Assembly (NCBI RefSeq): GCF_000762845.2
Contig: NZ_JRMQ02000005.1
Coordinates: forward strand, 1-64,000
DNA from: Helicobacter japonicus
Lineage (GTDB): Bacteria > Campylobacterota > Campylobacteria > Campylobacterales > Helicobacteraceae
DNA length: 64,000 nucleotides
Direction: 5' to 3'
Shown: positions 36,904-46,248 of the stretch, in pieces
Numbering within the stretch: position 1 is the stretch's first letter
How the letters are laid out: every line of letters starts with the position of its first letter
The notes under the pieces: model-generated
What the model was told of the DNA's origin: nothing
Database searches by the model: none
Seen by the model: the letters and a program-made list of their open reading frames with translations, nothing else
Position numbers and translations under genes: made by a program

Positions 36904-39753
36904 TTGAGAGATTATAATCATATTCATATAAGCGGTGCACGCGAACATAACCTAAAAAATATCAATCTTAGCATTCCTAAAAACCGACTTGTTGTTTTTA
37001 CCGGTTTGTCAGGTTCTGGTAAATCTACACTTGCTTTTGACACACTTTATGCAGAGGGGCAACGCCGCTATATAGAATCCCTCTCGAGTTATGCGCGGCA
37101 GTTTTTAGATAAGGTAGGCAAACCCGATGTGGATAAAATTGAGGGACTTACTCCTGCCATTGCTATTGACCAAAAAACAACAAGTAAGAATCCGCGTTCA
37201 ACCGTTGGCACAATTACTGAAATTTATGATTATTTTCGCCTCCTTTATGCGCGTGTGGGAGTGCAGCATTGCCATATTTGTGGAGAGAAAATCTCACATA
37301 TGAGTGCAACAGATATTATTGAGCAAATCCTTGCCCTTCCTCAAAATGCTAAGATGATTCTTCTTGCTCCGATTGTAAAAGAAAAAAAAGGTAGTTTTAA
37401 TGACAAAATAGAATCTTTGCGTCAAAAGGGCTATGTGCGTGCAATGATTGATGGTGTAATGGTGCGACTTGATGAAGAAGTGAATCTTGCAAAAAACAAA
37501 AAACATACCATTAAGGCAGTCATTGATAGGGTGGTAAATTCTGTGGATAATCATACGCGTATCGCGCAAGGTGTGGAAAAGGCTCTGAAAGAATCTTATG
37601 GTGAGATTGAAATAGAGCTTATAGAAGATGAGAAAAAGACATATTTGCATTATTCTGAACATTTCGCGTGTTTTAAATGTAAAGTGAGTTTTGAGGAGCT
37701 AGAACCGCTTGGATTCTCGTTTAACTCTCCTAAAGGTGCGTGCGAGGATTGTTTGGGGCTTGGGGCAAAATACGCCATTGATTTAAAAAAGATTCTCAAT
37801 AAATCACAGCCTTTAAATAAGGGAGGCATTAAAATTATTTTTGGTTTTAATCGCAATTATTATGCCGAGCTTTTTTATGCATTTTGCAAAAGTGCGAATA
37901 TCGACCCGAGTTTGAGTTTTGATGAATTGAGCGATTCGCAGCAGAGCACGTTGCTGTATGGAAGTGAAAAAGAAGTAGAGATTGTTTGGAAATCAAGCAC
38001 AATTAAACGCCCGTGGAAAGGGATTTTGCAAATTGCTCACGATATGTTTAAGGACGATAAGGATTTGGGAGATTACACAACCGAAAAGATATGTCCTACT
38101 TGCAAAGGACATCGTTTAAAAAGAGAATCTCTAAGCGTGAAAGTAGCCGAACTTGGGATTGGAGAGCTTATTGATATGCCTATACAAAAGGTATATGAAT
38201 TTTTTGACAAAAAGAGTAATTTTACTTATCTCAATGCTCAAGCACGCTTTATTGCTGAACCTATTTTAAAAGAAATTCGCGAGAGATTATTTTTTCTCTA
38301 TGATGTAGGGCTTGGTTACCTTACTTTAGGGAGAGATGCGCGAAGTATTAGCGGTGGGGAATCCCAACGCATACGTATTGCTAGTCAAATTGGTAGTGGG
38401 CTTACAGGTGTGATGTATGTGCTTGATGAGCCAAGCATTGGTTTGCACGAGCGAGATACTTTGCGCTTGATTAAAACTTTGCGGAGTTTGCAAGAAAAAG
38501 GCAATAGTGTAATTGTTGTTGAACACGATAAAGAGACGATTTTAAATGCGGATTATATCGTTGATATTGGACCAGAAGCAGGGTTGCGTGGCGGAAAAGT
38601 TGTTTTTAGTGGCAATGTAGAGCAGCTTTTGCAATCTCATACACTTACAGCAGAATATATTAAGGGTGAGAAAACTATCTCTTATCCGCATAAGCGTAAT
38701 ATAATCCAGTGGCTTAAGATTTATAATGTGAATATCCATAATATCCATAATCTTGATGTATCAATTCCGCTTTCTCAATTTGTATGTATAACGGGTGTAA
38801 GTGGTTCAGGCAAAAGCTCACTTATTTTACAGACATTGCTTCCTGTAGCACAAGAATTACTTAATAACGCTAAAAAAGTGCAAAAATGTGATGGTGTAGA
38901 AATTGTAGGATTAGAGCATTTGGATAAAGTCATTTATCTTGATCAAAGTCCCATTGGACGAACACCGCGTAGTAATCCTGCAACTTATACAGGAGTAATG
39001 GACGATATTCGCGCACTTTTTGCAGAAACTAAAGAATCTAAAGTGCGTGGATATAATGTAGGACGTTTTAGTTTTAATGTCAAAGGTGGGCGATGTGAGA
39101 AATGTCAAGGTGAAGGTGAGATTAAAATCGAAATGCATTTTTTACCTGACATAATGGTGAAATGTGATGCGTGTAAGGGTGCAAAATATAATCCACAAAC
39201 ACTCGAGATTCTTTATAAAGGCAAAAATATTGCTGATGTTTTAGCGATGAGCGTAGATTACGCACTAGAATTTTTTGCTAAAGTGCCTAAAATTGCCCAA
39301 AGGTTGCAAACATTACAAGATGTTGGGCTAGGCTATATTACTCTAGGGCAAAATGCTATTACCCTAAGTGGTGGCGAGGCTCAAAGGATTAAGCTTGCTA
39401 AAGAATTAAGTCGTAAAGACACGGGAAAAACGCTTTATGTGCTTGATGAGCCAACGACAGGATTACATTTTGCTGATGTGGATAGATTGACAAAAGTGCT
39501 TCATCATTTGGTGGATTTGGGAAATTCCGTGATTGTGATTGAACATAATTTAGATATGATTAAGAATGCGGATTATATCGTTGATATTGGACCAGAAGGT
39601 GGGGCAGGTGGCGGAAAAGTTGTTGATTGTGGATCTGTAGTGCATATGAGTAAAAATTATACTCAAAGTGGGAGCTATACAGGTAAGTATTTAGCTAAAG
39701 AGTTGGCTCGTGATAAAACATTATCAAAACATACAAAAAAGGAGCGAAAATGA
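36904..39753 (+). CDS. uvrA: Excinuclease ABC subunit A
   Basis: 949 aa. Damage-recognition ATPase of nucleotide excision repair. Two ABC modules: FTGLSGSGKSTLAFDTLY (Walker A 1), signature SGGESQRIRIA, then ITGVSGSGKSSLILQTL (Walker A 2) and LSGGEAQRIKLAKELS. Zinc-binding cysteines appear as CHICGEK, CFKCKV..CEDC, CPTC and CEKCQGEGEIKIEM..CDAC. The start is TTG with AAGGA 7 nt upstream. The two ABC halves share a perfect 34-bp DNA repeat (38545-38578 and 39565-39598). It overlaps ddl by 4 bp. Confidence 0.98.
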   Translation: MRDYNHIHISGAREHNLKNINLSIPKNRLVVFTGLSGSGKSTLAFDTLYAEGQRRYIESLSSYARQFLDKVGKPDVDKIEGLTPAIAIDQKTTSKNPRSTVGTITEIYDYFRLLYARVGVQHCHICGEKISHMSATDIIEQILALPQNAKMILLAPIVKEKKGSFNDKIESLRQKGYVRAMIDGVMVRLDEEVNLAKNKKHTIKAVIDRVVNSVDNHTRIAQGVEKALKESYGEIEIELIEDEKKTYLHYSEHFACFKCKVSFEELEPLGFSFNSPKGACEDCLGLGAKYAIDLKKILNKSQPLNKGGIKIIFGFNRNYYAELFYAFCKSANIDPSLSFDELSDSQQSTLLYGSEKEVEIVWKSSTIKRPWKGILQIAHDMFKDDKDLGDYTTEKICPTCKGHRLKRESLSVKVAELGIGELIDMPIQKVYEFFDKKSNFTYLNAQARFIAEPILKEIRERLFFLYDVGLGYLTLGRDARSISGGESQRIRIASQIGSGLTGVMYVLDEPSIGLHERDTLRLIKTLRSLQEKGNSVIVVEHDKETILNADYIVDIGPEAGLRGGKVVFSGNVEQLLQSHTLTAEYIKGEKTISYPHKRNIIQWLKIYNVNIHNIHNLDVSIPLSQFVCITGVSGSGKSSLILQTLLPVAQELLNNAKKVQKCDGVEIVGLEHLDKVIYLDQSPIGRTPRSNPATYTGVMDDIRALFAETKESKVRGYNVGRFSFNVKGGRCEKCQGEGEIKIEMHFLPDIMVKCDACKGAKYNPQTLEILYKGKNIADVLAMSVDYALEFFAKVPKIAQRLQTLQDVGLGYITLGQNAITLSGGEAQRIKLAKELSRKDTGKTLYVLDEPTTGLHFADVDRLTKVLHHLVDLGNSVIVIEHNLDMIKNADYIVDIGPEGGAGGGKVVDCGSVVHMSKNYTQSGSYTGKYLAKELARDKTLSKHTKKERK
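38545..38578 (+). repeat. 34-bp direct repeat in uvrA, copy 1
   Basis: Identical over 34 bp to 39565-39598. Encodes the NADYIVDIGPE segment in the first ABC module. Confidence 0.85.
39565..39598 (+). repeat. 34-bp direct repeat in uvrA, copy 2
   Basis: Second copy of 38545-38578, 1,020 bp downstream, at the matching point of the second ABC module. Confidence 0.85.
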
Positions 39754-40802
39754 AATTTGATGTATTGTTTGGCGGTGTGAGTTTTGAACACGAGATTAGT
39801 ATTGTGAGTGCAATTGCGCTTAAAAAAGTGCTAGGAGAAAGGATTGCATCTTTTATTTTTATAGATAGTAGCCATAGATTCTATTTTATTCCCACTGATT
39901 GTATGAAGTCGAAATTTTTTAGTTCTGGCGCGTATAAGAAATGCACAGAATTATTTTTACAGCAAGGTGGATTCTGTAAAAAAGGTTTTTTTGGCTTTAG
40001 TCCTATTGCTCCACATTGTGTTGTGAATCTTATTCACGGAGCAGATGGAGAAGATGGCTCTATAAGTGCATTACTTGATTTTTACCATATTCCTTTTATT
40101 GGTCCGCGTATAGAATCTAGCGTGATGAGTTTTAATAAAGCTTTTACAAAACTTTATGCAAATGCAAGGGGAGTAAAGACTTTAGATTATGAGGTTTTAA
40201 CGCGTCAAGATTCACAAGTGCGCCATTTGCAATATCCTTTAATTCTAAAACCTGCACGACTTGGAAGTTCCATAGGGGTAAGTGTGGTAAATGAAGAAAA
40301 GGAACTGGATTATGCTATGGATTTAGCTTTTGAATATGATGATAGTATTGTGGTGGAGAATTTTAAAAGCGGGATTAAAGAATATAATCTTGCTGGCTGC
40401 AAGATAAAACAGGGTGCAGAATATGTTTTTAAATATTCAATTATTGAAGAGCCAAGCAAAAAAGAATTGCTCGACTTTGAGCACAAATATTTGGATTTTT
40501 CACGCACTTCACAAGTTCTAAAAGCAGACATTACGCCTAGTCTTGAAAATAAAATTAAAGATAATTTTGCTAAGCTTTATGAAAATGCTTTTGAGGGTGC
40601 GTTGATACGATGTGATTTTTTTGTTATTGATGATGAGGTGTATCTTAATGAAATTAATCCAATTCCGGGTTCTATGGCGAATTATTTATTTGAAGATTTT
40701 GCAAATGTGCTAGAGGATTTAGCTTGTAATTTGCCAAAAAGACATTCTATCAAGGTAAGCTACAATTATATAGAGCAGATTCATCACGCAAAAGGAAAAT
40801 GA
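39750..40802 (+). CDS. ddl: D-alanine--D-alanine ligase
   Basis: 350 aa ATP-grasp enzyme making the D-Ala-D-Ala dipeptide for peptidoglycan. VLFGGVSFEHEISIVSA is the N-terminal signature; NLIHGADGEDGSISALLDFY, LKPARLGSSIGVSVV and the metal-site ENFKSGIKEYN and FLINEINPIPGS-like region (YLNEINPIPGSMANYL) complete the site. ATGA overlap with uvrA. The downstream order hydrolase, murF and HIT matches H. pylori, so this is a cell-wall operon. Confidence 0.97.
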   Translation: MKFDVLFGGVSFEHEISIVSAIALKKVLGERIASFIFIDSSHRFYFIPTDCMKSKFFSSGAYKKCTELFLQQGGFCKKGFFGFSPIAPHCVVNLIHGADGEDGSISALLDFYHIPFIGPRIESSVMSFNKAFTKLYANARGVKTLDYEVLTRQDSQVRHLQYPLILKPARLGSSIGVSVVNEEKELDYAMDLAFEYDDSIVVENFKSGIKEYNLAGCKIKQGAEYVFKYSIIEEPSKKELLDFEHKYLDFSRTSQVLKADITPSLENKIKDNFAKLYENAFEGALIRCDFFVIDDEVYLNEINPIPGSMANYLFEDFANVLEDLACNLPKRHSIKVSYNYIEQIHHAKGK

Positions 40803-40806
40803 TTTA

Positions 40807-41556
40807 ATGGCACAAAGGCGCATAGAGTATCAAGGTGAATGTTTTGAGTTAAGTTATGAAAGGCGCAAACCTTTGCATATAGACATAATAGAATCGAGTT
40901 CTATTCCGATGATACTTTTTTTGCACGGCTGGGGAAGCAATAAAGATGTGATGAAAATTGCTTTTAATCAATGTTTTGCTGAATACGAGCATATTTATCT
41001 TGATATGCCCGGCTTTGGTAATAGCCCTAATGAAAAGCCTTTGCATACACAGGATTATGCAGGAATTGTATGTCAATTTCTTATCGATATAAACGCTCCT
41101 ACCACAGAAGATTCTATTGTTGTGGGGCATAGTTTTGGTGGAAAAGTGGGGGTATTATGTAAGCCAAAAGAGCTTATTTTGCTCTCTTCTGCTGGAATTA
41201 GAGTGCCAAAAAGCTTAAAAGTGCGATTTAAGATTATGACTGCAAAAATTATGGGAAAGCTTGGATTAAGCAAATTCAATAAAATATTTCGTTCAAGTGA
41301 TGTAAAAACAATGAATGAGGGAATGTATCAAACATTTAAAAATGTTGTTGATGAAGATTTTTCTTTAGAATTTAGTGCGTATAAGGGTAAAACAAGTATT
41401 TTTTGGGGTAAAGATGACAATGTTACACCACTTTTTTGTGGCAAAAAGATAGCGGAGCTTATGGCAAAAAGTCGATTTTTTGTTTTAGAAGGAGATCACT
41501 ATTTCTTTTTAAAGCAGGGTGCTAAGGTCGAGCAATTATATAAGGAGCAAGTATGA
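40807..41556 (+). CDS. Alpha/beta-hydrolase
   Basis: 249 aa. Oxyanion-hole motif ILFLHGWGSN (about 37-46), the nucleophile elbow VVGHSFGGKVGVL (Ser in GHSFG, about residue 101) and a late GDHYFFL supplying the catalytic His. Substrate unknown; relatives hydrolyse esters or act as peptidases. It lies between ddl and murF in Helicobacter, which hints at a cell-wall or lipid role. It overlaps the acylphosphatase gene by 4 bp (ATGA). Confidence 0.85.
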   Translation: MAQRRIEYQGECFELSYERRKPLHIDIIESSSIPMILFLHGWGSNKDVMKIAFNQCFAEYEHIYLDMPGFGNSPNEKPLHTQDYAGIVCQFLIDINAPTTEDSIVVGHSFGGKVGVLCKPKELILLSSAGIRVPKSLKVRFKIMTAKIMGKLGLSKFNKIFRSSDVKTMNEGMYQTFKNVVDEDFSLEFSAYKGKTSIFWGKDDNVTPLFCGKKIAELMAKSRFFVLEGDHYFFLKQGAKVEQLYKEQV

Positions 41557-41852
41557 AAGAATGTAGGGAGTTTAGGGTATTTGGTCGTGTGCAAGGTGTA
41601 GGTTTTCGTAGATTTATTCAAGCAAAAGTAGATTCTATGAATCAACCAATTGAACTTATAAGCGGACATATTTGTAATCTTGAAGATGGGAGTGTGCGTG
41701 TAGTAGCACAATCAGAAGTGCAAATGTTAGATAAATTAGAACAGCTCCTCAAAATCGGGACAATTAGAAGTGTGGTTGAGCGTGTAGAATCCACACTCTT
41801 AGAAAATGATGAGAATTTAAGTGGTTTTGAGATTCTAAGACAGGAGAAATAG
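41553..41852 (+). CDS. Acylphosphatase-like protein
   Basis: 99 aa, a single acylphosphatase domain. The phosphate-binding FGRVQGVGFRRFIQAK contains the catalytic arginine, and NLEDGSVRVVAQ the catalytic asparagine, so the enzyme looks active; it would hydrolyse carboxyl-phosphate bonds. It is about the usual length (90-100 aa). It is inserted between the hydrolase (4-bp overlap) and murF (5 bp), a position I do not recall in H. pylori. Confidence 0.85.
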   Translation: MKECREFRVFGRVQGVGFRRFIQAKVDSMNQPIELISGHICNLEDGSVRVVAQSEVQMLDKLEQLLKIGTIRSVVERVESTLLENDENLSGFEILRQEK

Positions 41853-41857
41853 AGATA

Positions 41858-43333
41858 ATGCTATTGGTTGATATGTTAGCACAATGGGTATTTGTAGGTT
41901 GTGTTGCATTTTATATTGCAACAAATTTGCAATGGTATAATTATAGCCTTAAGAGAGTGGTTTTTATGCACCATAAGTATATGTGGCATATTTACTACTT
42001 TGTAACACCTCTTATTGTATATATAGGTATATTTTTTATTCCACATCCTGTAGGTGATTATGTGTTAATAGGTTTAAGTGCTATATATGCTGTAATGATT
42101 CTTGTATGGCATTTGAAGCTTGATAAAAAACTCAATGCAACAAAGCGTATTGTGAGGTTTTTTGTTGTTTTATTTATTTTTATGGTGTTTAATGAAACCC
42201 TGTGTTATAACCTTGGGGTAGAGAGCACATTACTTGACCTTATGTCTCTTGTTTTTGCATTTATCACTTCCCGTATCTATGAAAGGGTTTTGCTTAATCG
42301 TTTTATAGCTTTAGCAAATGAGAAACTTGAAGTTATGTCGCGTCTTTTGATTATTTGTGTAACAGGAAGTTATGGTAAGACAAGTATAAAAAACTTTCTT
42401 GAACAGATTCTAAAAGAAAAATATCGCGTATATGCCACACCTCGTAGTGTTAATACGCATACAGGTATTGTTGCAGATATTAATACAAATCTTGAGTATA
42501 TTACTGAAATTTATATTGCTGAAGCTGGTGCGCGATGTAAGGGGGATATTGCTCTTATTTCTCAATTTTTGAATCCTCATTATTCTGTAATTGGTGAGAT
42601 AGGGGAGCAGCATATAGAATATTTCAAAACACTTGATAATATCGTAGAAACAAAATTTGAGTTATTAGAGAGTTCTCGTTTAAAAAAAGCCTTTGTTTTT
42701 AAAGATAATCCTAAGCCATCGCACATAGAGCCAAGCACGATGAAAAAGATTCAGTATTTTCCTGAAAATGTGCGTAATATCGAGGCAAATCTTGATGGCA
42801 CAAGTTTTGAGCTTTTTATCAAAGATGAATGGTATCGCTTTGAGACAATGGTGCTTGGAAGATTTAATGTTGTAAATCTAAGCGCAGCTATTTATGTAGG
42901 AGTGGAACTAGGGCTTAGGATAGAGGATATGCAAAAGGCGACAAAACGTATAGAGCCAATCCCACATCGCTTACATAAGATAGAGGCAAATGAAAAACTT
43001 ATTCTCGATGATAGTTTCAATGGGAATCTTAAGGGTATGAAAGAGGCTATTCGGCTTTCTTCCCTTTATAATGGGCGTAAAATTATTGTAACACCCGGTA
43101 TAGTAGAAAGCACACCAGAGGCTAATATTGAACTTGCTCAAGCTATTGATGAGGTATTTGATATTGCTATTATCACAGGTGAGCTTAATAGTAAGATTCT
43201 AAGAGAGCATATTCATAGGGCGCAGATTCTTATTTTGAAAGATAAAGCTGCTGCACTTGAAGATATGCTAAAATCTTGCACACAACCTCACGATTTGGTG
43301 CTTTTTAGTAATGACGCACCAAGTTATATTTAA
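41858..43333 (+). CDS. murF: MurF, epsilonproteobacterial form with N-terminal membrane domain
   Basis: 491 aa. Adds D-Ala-D-Ala to UDP-MurNAc-tripeptide, the last cytoplasmic peptidoglycan precursor step. The ATP loop CVTGSYGKTSIKNF (167-180), TPRSVNTHTGIVADIN and EIGEQHIEYFKTLDNIVETKFEL are Mur-ligase features, with IPHRLHKIE and DDSFNGNLKGMKEAI in the C-terminal domain. Unlike the standard enzyme, residues 1 to about 150 are four or five transmembrane helices replacing the normal N-terminal substrate domain. Gene order ddl-murF supports the assignment. Confidence 0.9.
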   Translation: MLLVDMLAQWVFVGCVAFYIATNLQWYNYSLKRVVFMHHKYMWHIYYFVTPLIVYIGIFFIPHPVGDYVLIGLSAIYAVMILVWHLKLDKKLNATKRIVRFFVVLFIFMVFNETLCYNLGVESTLLDLMSLVFAFITSRIYERVLLNRFIALANEKLEVMSRLLIICVTGSYGKTSIKNFLEQILKEKYRVYATPRSVNTHTGIVADINTNLEYITEIYIAEAGARCKGDIALISQFLNPHYSVIGEIGEQHIEYFKTLDNIVETKFELLESSRLKKAFVFKDNPKPSHIEPSTMKKIQYFPENVRNIEANLDGTSFELFIKDEWYRFETMVLGRFNVVNLSAAIYVGVELGLRIEDMQKATKRIEPIPHRLHKIEANEKLILDDSFNGNLKGMKEAIRLSSLYNGRKIIVTPGIVESTPEANIELAQAIDEVFDIAIITGELNSKILREHIHRAQILILKDKAAALEDMLKSCTQPHDLVLFSNDAPSYI

Positions 43334-43348
43334 GGGTAAAGGAAAGCA

Positions 43349-43846
43349 ATGGATAGAATCTATGCGCCTTGGCGGAGTAAGTATTTTGGCTCTTGTGCGC
43401 AAGGCTGTGTATTTTGTACTATTGCAAGTAATCCACAAGATGATGAGAAAAATCGTGTTATTTATCGTGATGATAAGATTTTTGGCGTTATGAATCTCTA
43501 TCCTTACACGCCCGGACATTTTATGCTTATTCCTTTGGCTCATTGTGATTCACCTGAAGAATTACCTTTAGAGATTTGGCTACATTTGCATAAATTCTCG
43601 TATAAGGCAGCAAATGTGCTTTATGAATATGGTGCGCAAGGTGTTAATATGGGTTTAAATATTAAAAAAGCAGGTGGAGCGGGGATACCCGAGCATTTGC
43701 ATATGCACTTTGTGCCTCGTTATCTAGGCGATACTAATTTTATAACAAGTATTGGTGAGGCACGCACTTATGGAATGGATTTTGATAGTGTGTATGCGAA
43801 AATCAAGGTATTAGGTGCAAAATATTTTATTGAAAAAGGAATATAA
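43349..43846 (+). CDS. HIT-family hydrolase (Ap4A phosphorylase type)
   Basis: 165 aa. GCVFCTIASNPQDDEKN near the N terminus, YPYTPGHFMLIPLAH, and the histidine-triad EHLHMHFVPR (His-x-His-x-His) near residue 120. Members hydrolyse or phosphorolyse dinucleoside polyphosphates or AMP conjugates. Located after murF as in H. pylori; AAAGGAAAGCA upstream. Its last base pairs touch the ankyrin gene start. Confidence 0.9.
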   Translation: MDRIYAPWRSKYFGSCAQGCVFCTIASNPQDDEKNRVIYRDDKIFGVMNLYPYTPGHFMLIPLAHCDSPEELPLEIWLHLHKFSYKAANVLYEYGAQGVNMGLNIKKAGGAGIPEHLHMHFVPRYLGDTNFITSIGEARTYGMDFDSVYAKIKVLGAKYFIEKGI

Positions 43847-44718
43847 TGAAAGCAAAATATCATTTCTTTTCACGCGTATTTATGGGGATATGTGTATTTA
43901 TGGGGATATGTGTATCAAGCTATGGAGCAAATGATAGATATAACTATTTGCTTTTTAGCAATAATTATACAGAAGTCCGAAAAGGCATTAATCTTGGTGC
44001 AGATATTGAAGCGCGTTTGCGTGGAAGCACACCGCTTTATGATGCAGCGCGTAAGGGAAATATGGAGATTTTGCATTTACTTATTGAACGTGGAGCTGAT
44101 GTAAATGCAGTGTGCCACGGTGAGACACCTTTACTTAAGGTTGTGGCTCTTAATAATCTTAGGTTTGCTCAAGCTCTGATTAATAAAGGGGCAAAGGTAA
44201 GGGTAGCTGATGAACATTTAGGAAATACACCACTTCATTATGCAGTAATGAAAAAAAATCCAGAAATGATAAAACTTCTTTTATCTAATGGTGCGGATAT
44301 GTATGCAGAAAATTTTAAAGGAGATACACCAGCGCGTTATATTCTTGCTAATCGCTCCTTACCTGCTGTGAGTATTAAAAATAATGATATTACATTAAAG
44401 GCTTCTGCGTTTAATTTAGGACAAGGAAGTGTAAATATCACTATAAGCAATGAGAGTGAGAAATTTGCCACAATTAACTATATGGCACTCTATATTAATG
44501 GAGATTTAATAAGTGAGAGTGAGGTAAATAAAAAAATTCCTCCACATTCAAGTGCAGCAGTTGGGAGTTTGAGTATTCCTACTGATACTTATGAGGCAAT
44601 CCGACTTAAAAAATCCGGCACAACAGATATTAAGTATGGTTTTGCAGTAGAATATGACCTCGAGGGAAAAAATAAGAATCTTTATAAAAAAACAAGCACA
44701 GAACTCAAACTTTGGTAG
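43846..44718 (+). CDS. Exported ankyrin-repeat protein
   Basis: 290 aa. A signal peptide of about 27 residues, lengthened by an 18-bp tandem duplication (FMGICV twice), then about four ankyrin repeats (GSTPLYDAARKGNMEILHLLIERGADVNA, about 52-80, and following GETPLLKVVA, GNTPLHYAVMKK, GDTPARYIL). The C-terminal third (about 180-290) is beta-rich and unrecognised. A periplasmic protein-interaction role is likely; partner unknown. Overlap of 1 bp with the HIT gene suggests co-transcription. Confidence 0.8.
   Translation: MKAKYHFFSRVFMGICVFMGICVSSYGANDRYNYLLFSNNYTEVRKGINLGADIEARLRGSTPLYDAARKGNMEILHLLIERGADVNAVCHGETPLLKVVALNNLRFAQALINKGAKVRVADEHLGNTPLHYAVMKKNPEMIKLLLSNGADMYAENFKGDTPARYILANRSLPAVSIKNNDITLKASAFNLGQGSVNITISNESEKFATINYMALYINGDLISESEVNKKIPPHSSAAVGSLSIPTDTYEAIRLKKSGTTDIKYGFAVEYDLEGKNKNLYKKTSTELKLW
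43876..43911 (+). repeat. 18-bp perfect tandem duplication in signal-peptide coding sequence
   Basis: Two adjoining identical 18-bp units (43876-43893, 43894-43911), followed by GTAT, the first four bases of a third unit. Each unit adds six residues (FMGICV) to the hydrophobic core of the signal peptide and leaves the frame unchanged. Confidence 0.9.
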
Positions 44719-44750
44719 ATTCTCTATTTTGGAATCTGGAGCAAAGTAGT

Positions 44751-45266
44751 TTAATGATAACCTTGTGTTTTGCCTAACTCTTGCAAATTGATAACAAGCT
44801 TATCATATGTTGTCTGCGCTTCTTGCAAGGTATCTTGTAAAAGCTTTAAGGAGGCTTTCATACCACCTTGAGATTCTGCTTTGCAAAGCTTTGCGTAAAG
44901 ATCGCTCACAAATGCTACACCATCTTTACTCGGGCGGCGACGCACAGAATAGTAGCCTATAATTTTATTATTATCATCGTAAGAGGGTGTAACATTGGCA
45001 AACACCCAATAAATTTTTTTATCCTTTGAGGAATTTTTCACAAAAGCAAAAAATTCTTTGTTGTTTTGTATATTCTCCCATAATAGCTTGAATGCGATAC
45101 GAGGCATATCTTGATGACGCACAAGATTGTGTGGTTTGCCTAAAAACTCATCTTCTTTAAAGCCACTAAACTGCACAAAATCACTATTGCCATAAGTAAT
45201 CATTCCTTTCAAATCGGTTTTGGAAGTGATGAGGGTATTATCTTTGAGAAATATCTCTTGTGCCAT
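44751..45266 (-). CDS. PAS-domain sensor (Aer/CetB-like)
   Basis: 171 aa. Residues 1 to about 120 are one PAS domain of the energy-taxis type: TDLKGMITYGNSDFVQFSGF, FLGKPHNLVRHQDMPRIAF and LLWENIQNNKEFFAFVKN resemble Aer and Campylobacter CetB, which bind FAD. The C-terminal part is a helical stretch (LKLLQDTLQEAQTTYDKLV). No signal-transduction output domain, so it must pass its signal to a partner; in Campylobacter that is the CetA transducer, which is not encoded here. AAGGAG is 6 nt before ATG. Divergent from truB. Confidence 0.82.
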   Translation of the reverse strand: MAQEIFLKDNTLITSKTDLKGMITYGNSDFVQFSGFKEDEFLGKPHNLVRHQDMPRIAFKLLWENIQNNKEFFAFVKNSSKDKKIYWVFANVTPSYDDNNKIIGYYSVRRRPSKDGVAFVSDLYAKLCKAESQGGMKASLKLLQDTLQEAQTTYDKLVINLQELGKTQGYH

Positions 45267-45340
45267 AATTGCTCCTTGAAGTGGTAGATAGAGTTTGATT
45301 ATTACACAAGCACTCTAAAAACTCCCTTAGAATACCAAAA

Positions 45341-45349
45341 TGCTATAAT
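45341..45349 (+). promoter_or_regulatory. Extended -10 promoter of truB operon
   Basis: TGCTATAAT, close to consensus, about 45 nt before the truB ATG. It probably drives the long run truB-csrA-ispE-smpB-exbBD. Confidence 0.6.
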
Positions 45350-45393
45350 ATACTTTTGATTTTTGTGATACCTTGTAAAATTAAAGGAGTATT

Positions 45394-46248
45394 ATGGGAG
45401 ATTCGTTGCTTATAGCAGCCTATAAACCACCTTTTATAAGCTCAAATGCCTATCTTTCTTACTTAAAAAGGTATTTTGGCATCTCAAAGGCAGGTTATCT
45501 TGGCACACTTGATCCTTTTGCAAAAGGCACACTTGTTGTAGGATTTGGCTCTTATACACGACTTTTTCCGCATTTGCAAAAGACTCCTAAAATTTACAGG
45601 GCAACCTTATGGCTTGGCGTGAAATCTGCGAGTTTAGACATTGAAAATATAGAATCTGTGAGTATCCCTCAAGTCTATGATGAGAGTGATATAGTTTCAG
45701 TCATTACTTCTATACGAGGTAAAATTACCTATATTCCACCAAAGTTTAGTGCAAAGCATATTGATGGTAAGAGGGCTTATGAGCTAGCACGAACAGGACA
45801 AGATTTCACACTTAAGGAAACGCAAATGGATATTTATTCTATGAAGTTGCTATCATATCGCCACCCTTTTGTGCATTTTGAAGTGAGTGTGAGTGAGGGA
45901 GGATATGTGCGGAGCATTGGTGAGATGATAGCACATAGATTAGGCACACAAGGCGTATTATCAAGCTTAGAGCGCGTAAGTGAAGGAGCTATGAGTGTGG
46001 AATCTCATCAAGGATTTAAGATTCTTAATCCTTTGGAGTATTTACCTTATCCACAGCTTGACAATATGTCTCTTTATGCGCAAGATTTGTATAATGGAAA
46101 GAAAATCACTCTAAAAAATATACAAAAAGGTAAATATATAGTGTGTTTTGATGAATTTTTCTCTATAATAAAGGTTTGTGAAAATGGTTGTATCGAATAT
46201 ATTTTAAATAGGATAGAATATGTTAATTCTCTCACGCAAACAAGATGA
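45394..46248 (+). CDS. truB: tRNA pseudouridine-55 synthase
   Basis: 284 aa. Isomerises U55 in the T-loop of tRNAs. The catalytic region AGYLGTLDPFAKGTLVVGFG contains the essential Asp (GTLDP), followed by YRATLWLGVKSASLD, IPPKFSAKHIDGKRAYELAR and the GGYVRSIGEMIAHRLGT loop. Start has AAAGGAG 4 nt upstream. Its 3' end overlaps csrA by 29 bp. Confidence 0.95.
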   Translation: MGDSLLIAAYKPPFISSNAYLSYLKRYFGISKAGYLGTLDPFAKGTLVVGFGSYTRLFPHLQKTPKIYRATLWLGVKSASLDIENIESVSIPQVYDESDIVSVITSIRGKITYIPPKFSAKHIDGKRAYELARTGQDFTLKETQMDIYSMKLLSYRHPFVHFEVSVSEGGYVRSIGEMIAHRLGTQGVLSSLERVSEGAMSVESHQGFKILNPLEYLPYPQLDNMSLYAQDLYNGKKITLKNIQKGKYIVCFDEFFSIIKVCENGCIEYILNRIEYVNSLTQTR

